DNA from: an uncultured Pelagibacteraceae bacterium
GTDB lineage: Bacteria > Pseudomonadota > Alphaproteobacteria > Pelagibacterales > Pelagibacteraceae
DNA length: 36,124 bases
Assembly (NCBI GenBank): GCA_902632315.1
Contig: CACPCD010000007.1
Location: 1 to 36,124 of the forward strand
Direction: 5' to 3'
A model generated the notes under the pieces. The model saw only the letters and a program-made list of their open reading frames with translations. It was not told the origin of the DNA and made no database searches. A program made the translations under genes and the position numbers. Positions 33,770-36,124 of the stretch are shown here, piece after piece. Every line of letters starts with the position of its first letter. Position 1 is the first letter of the stretch.

Positions 33770-34654
33770 TTACGCTGCCATCCTTGATTTAATAGTAAAG
33801 TTCAAAAACTTTAATTTATCAAATAATTCTTTTTCCTCGTTTTCATTTAAAACTCTTAAAGGAGGAAGTATATTCTTATAGATTTGATCTTCTTGGGAAT
33901 AAAAAGAATGTAAACCAGATATAAGATTAAATTTATCAAAAGCACTCCTGACATCGCATAACTTCTTGTTAAACTTTTGATCATTTTTCGAAAAGAAATC
34001 ATCATAAACTCTTCGTGAAAGTTCGGCTGTTACATTGCAAGTAGCAGTAATAATACCTGAGCAACCAAGTTCTAAACCTCTTAGTAATTTAAGCTCTGAC
34101 CCTGGAAATATTGAAAAATTTTCTAATTTTAATTTCTCAAATAAATTATAAGTACTGTCTTTTACACCAACAATCTGATTAGGAAATTTTTTTACTAATG
34201 TCTCAACACAATCGATACTAAATTTATAACCAGATAATTTTTCGAAATTATAGAGAACTATTTTACTTTCAGGGGATGACTCTACCAATTTAGAATAAAA
34301 TTTAATTACTTCTTTATCCGTATATTTATAATAAGCTGGTGGCATAATAAGGAATTTATTGAATTTTAGAGAATTTGCTATTTTCATTAAATTAATTGTT
34401 TCTGTGAGTGAGTTTAAACCTGTACCGATCATATGCTTATCTCTGTGTTTACTTTCCGAAAGTTTATTTAATAAATCTATTTTTTCAGCTATTGATATAA
34501 GTTGAGCTTGACCAGTACTGCCAAAAATTGCTGTTCCATGACATCCCTGATCTATAAGTTTTTCAGCATGTTCAATGGTTTTTTTTACATTAAGACTGAA
34601 ATCGGGATTTAGCACCGACATTGAAGCTGCAAAAATTCCACTTATTTTTGTCAT
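33770..34654 (-). CDS. DapA-family aldolase/lyase (dihydrodipicolinate synthase-like)
   Basis: A 294-aa TIM-barrel protein. The pyruvate-binding GSTGQ at 45-49 stands where DapA has GTTGE, Tyr135 is in VLYNFEKLSG, and the Schiff-base Lys165 is in GVKDSTYN. PGSELKLLRGLELG near 193 is the usual later motif. The Gln for Glu change in GSTGQ argues against true DapA and for another member such as a 2-keto-acid aldolase or N-acetylneuraminate lyase. It is the first gene of a minus-strand unit with cfa and the lysine-rich gene, divergent from the GT9 gene by 48 nt. Confidence 0.82.
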   Translation of the reverse strand: MTKISGIFAASMSVLNPDFSLNVKKTIEHAEKLIDQGCHGTAIFGSTGQAQLISIAEKIDLLNKLSESKHRDKHMIGTGLNSLTETINLMKIANSLKFNKFLIMPPAYYKYTDKEVIKFYSKLVESSPESKIVLYNFEKLSGYKFSIDCVETLVKKFPNQIVGVKDSTYNLFEKLKLENFSIFPGSELKLLRGLELGCSGIITATCNVTAELSRRVYDDFFSKNDQKFNKKLCDVRSAFDKFNLISGLHSFYSQEDQIYKNILPPLRVLNENEEKELFDKLKFLNFTIKSRMAA

Positions 34655-34702
34655 AATAAAAATTTATATAAAAATATACCTAGTAAAGTTTATAAATACC
34701 AT

Positions 34703-35665
34703 ATGAAAATATTAGCTGTTCAAAATAGAATGGGAATCGGTGATACGGTAATTTTTTTACCCTTTATAAAGGCTTTATATAAAAAATATAATTCACCTAT
34801 AAGTTTACTTGTTAAGGAAAGTTCAAAAGCAAATCAATATTTAAGTGAAACAGAATATGTTGACAAAATAATTATTCTTGAGAGAGATCAGAAAAATAAC
34901 AATAGACATGATGGCTTTTTAGGAAGCTACAATCTAATTAAAGATTTAAGAGCATATAAATTTGATAAAATATTTATTTTTAATTCTTCATTGAGATTTA
35001 ATTTAATTGCAAAATTTTCAAATATTCCAGAAATTTTTCAATATCCTCTTTTTAACAAAAGTAAACAACACATAGTAGACACTCCTAAAAAATTTATGAA
35101 AGATAAACTGAATATAGATTTTTTTGATGACCCAGAAATTCATGTAGATAGTAAATTGGTTACAAATGCATCCAAAAAATTTTTGATAGATAAAGAAAAA
35201 ACTAATATTCTCCTTGGTATCGGTGGATCTGGACCTACAAAAAGAGTTCCAGCAAATATTTTTTTAAAATTTATGTCAGAATTGATAAAAAAAAAAAAAT
35301 GTAAATTTTTTCTTGCAACTGGTAAAAATATTGATGAACAAAAAATTTTAAATGAAATTTTAAGCTCTGAACTAGAAAAATTTTGTATCCCTTTAGATAA
35401 TTTATCAATTAAAGAAATACTACCAATAATAAAAAATTGTAACATATCTATTTGTAATGATACGGGCTTTAGTCATCTTTCAGCTGCCTTAGGAATTGAA
35501 ACAATTACGCTCATGGCTGATACACCTCTAATATATGGAAACTATAGCTCAAAAATGACACCAATAATTCCAGATGGTGAAATTGATGTTTCACACAATA
35601 CTCTGGGTAAAGACCGAATAAACCCTGGAAAGATACTAAAAAAAATAATTGAAATTATCAATTAA
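34703..35665 (+). CDS. Glycosyltransferase family 9 (heptosyltransferase-like)
   Basis: A 320-aa GT-B protein. MKILAVQNRMGIGDTVIFLPF at the start is the GT9 pattern (a glycine-rich loop after the first strand), and the C-terminal CNDTGFSHLSAALGI is the family's nucleotide-sugar binding signature. GIGGSGPTKRVPANIF near residue 175 marks the start of the second domain. It probably adds a heptose or related sugar to lipopolysaccharide core on the cytosolic side of the inner membrane. It stands alone on this strand; its TAA shares a TTAA with the convergent J-domain gene stop. Confidence 0.82.
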   Translation: MKILAVQNRMGIGDTVIFLPFIKALYKKYNSPISLLVKESSKANQYLSETEYVDKIIILERDQKNNNRHDGFLGSYNLIKDLRAYKFDKIFIFNSSLRFNLIAKFSNIPEIFQYPLFNKSKQHIVDTPKKFMKDKLNIDFFDDPEIHVDSKLVTNASKKFLIDKEKTNILLGIGGSGPTKRVPANIFLKFMSELIKKKKCKFFLATGKNIDEQKILNEILSSELEKFCIPLDNLSIKEILPIIKNCNISICNDTGFSHLSAALGIETITLMADTPLIYGNYSSKMTPIIPDGEIDVSHNTLGKDRINPGKILKKIIEIIN

Positions 35666-36124
35666 GATATATCTCTTAGAACTATATCTTTTGCCTCATT
35701 AACTATTGATGAAAGTCTTGCGGTCTCTGGTGAAACATCTGGATGAATTTTTTTTTGAATCTTAATATATGCTTTGTTAACGTCATCTTTCGTATTTTTC
35801 TTATTTATGTCTAAATTTAAAATTTTATATGCCTCAGTAACAGTTATAGAGGAAGAATTACTTAGATTTGATTGATTGAATGAAAACCTGCCAGATCTTC
35901 GTAATGTCTGTATTAATCTAAACAATGATATCAGTTGAAAAATTGATAGACCTTTTAATTTTAATAAAGCAAGACTCGCTAGAGTAAGTGGTAAGGTTAA
36001 TATAAATTTTCCACCAACAGCAAAAATAACCGCTAAAGCAATTAAACCAATTATAATTATAAATCTAAGACCTTTTGATATCTTTTTGGATGAAATATTG
36101 CTTATGAATCTTAATAAGAAATAG
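35662..36124 (-). CDS. Membrane-anchored J-domain protein (5' end outside window)
   Basis: The frame is open from the stop at 35662 to the window edge with no ATG, so the TTG at 35925 is not a real start and the gene continues beyond base 36124. The visible 153 residues have two hydrophobic segments (about 21-39 and 40-57) and then, at the C-terminus, a J domain: TVTEAYKILNLD, KKAY-like helix II (NKAYIKIQKKI), HPD at about 127-129, and a short helix ending INEA-type VNEAKDIVL. This N-terminal anchor with a C-terminal J domain resembles Tim14/Pam18-like proteins of alphaproteobacteria that stimulate DnaK at the membrane. Confidence 0.8.
   Translation of the reverse strand, partial: YFLLRFISNISSKKISKGLRFIIIIGLIALAVIFAVGGKFILTLPLTLASLALLKLKGLSIFQLISLFRLIQTLRRSGRFSFNQSNLSNSSSITVTEAYKILNLDINKKNTKDDVNKAYIKIQKKIHPDVSPETARLSSIVNEAKDIVLRDIS

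Overview
The window is very A+T-rich, densely packed DNA with alphaproteobacterial gene content: BamF/DUF3035 next to lspA and ileS, DUF2093, DUF2721, a TIGR01459-type HAD protein, adjacent tldD and pmbA, and a short NaChBac-type ion channel with the filter TLSSWE. Together with tiny intergenic gaps, near absence of Shine-Dalgarno sequences and Lys/Asn/Ile-rich proteins, this points to a streamlined marine SAR11 (Pelagibacterales) genome. That placement is inference from content; there is no rRNA gene to confirm it. I see no tRNA, rRNA, CRISPR array, insertion sequence or prophage gene.

Layout. (1) 1-3442: end of a cell-surface polysaccharide block, with a GT2 glycosyltransferase C-terminus, a CDP-glucose 4,6-dehydratase-like SDR, glucose-1-phosphate cytidylyltransferase and a polytopic membrane protein. 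(2) 3522-5727: pirin and quinone oxidoreductase on the plus strand, ending against a convergent DUF2721 membrane protein. (3) 5780-11420: ubiA followed by a lipid A/Kdo block msbA-waaA-lpxK-lpxL. msbA carries a +1 frameshift in an A8 tract. (4) 11421-13456: DUF2093 (minus), then purD-rsmD. (5) 13459-19858: a six-gene minus-strand operon, read HAD-ribF-ileS-lspA-bamF-pgi, every junction overlapping or 1 nt apart. (6) 19928-22014: groES-groEL with a sigma32-like promoter, two strong Shine-Dalgarno sites and a clear intrinsic terminator. (7) 22050-23592: a secreted hypothetical protein, a NavRh-like channel and a 38-residue basic ORF beside an orphan hairpin. (8) 23679-26880: typA, a YczE-type membrane protein and a secreted DUF6134-like protein. 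(9) 26882-31314: tldD-pmbA-FAD oxidoreductase unit (minus), a DCC-type thioredoxin-fold protein and a two-helix membrane protein. (10) 31345-36124: a lysine-rich coiled-coil protein, cyclopropane-fatty-acid synthase-like methyltransferase, DapA-family aldolase, GT9 glycosyltransferase and a membrane-anchored J-domain protein that runs off the window.

Most genes serve envelope construction (sugar nucleotides, lipid A, lipoprotein processing, outer-membrane assembly, lipid modification), translation and protein quality control. I see no defence or mobile system. The best candidates for less-described biology are the TLSSWE channel, the tldD-pmbA-oxidoreductase unit, the lysine-rich coiled-coil protein, the msbA frameshift, and the restriction of Shine-Dalgarno sites to groESL.
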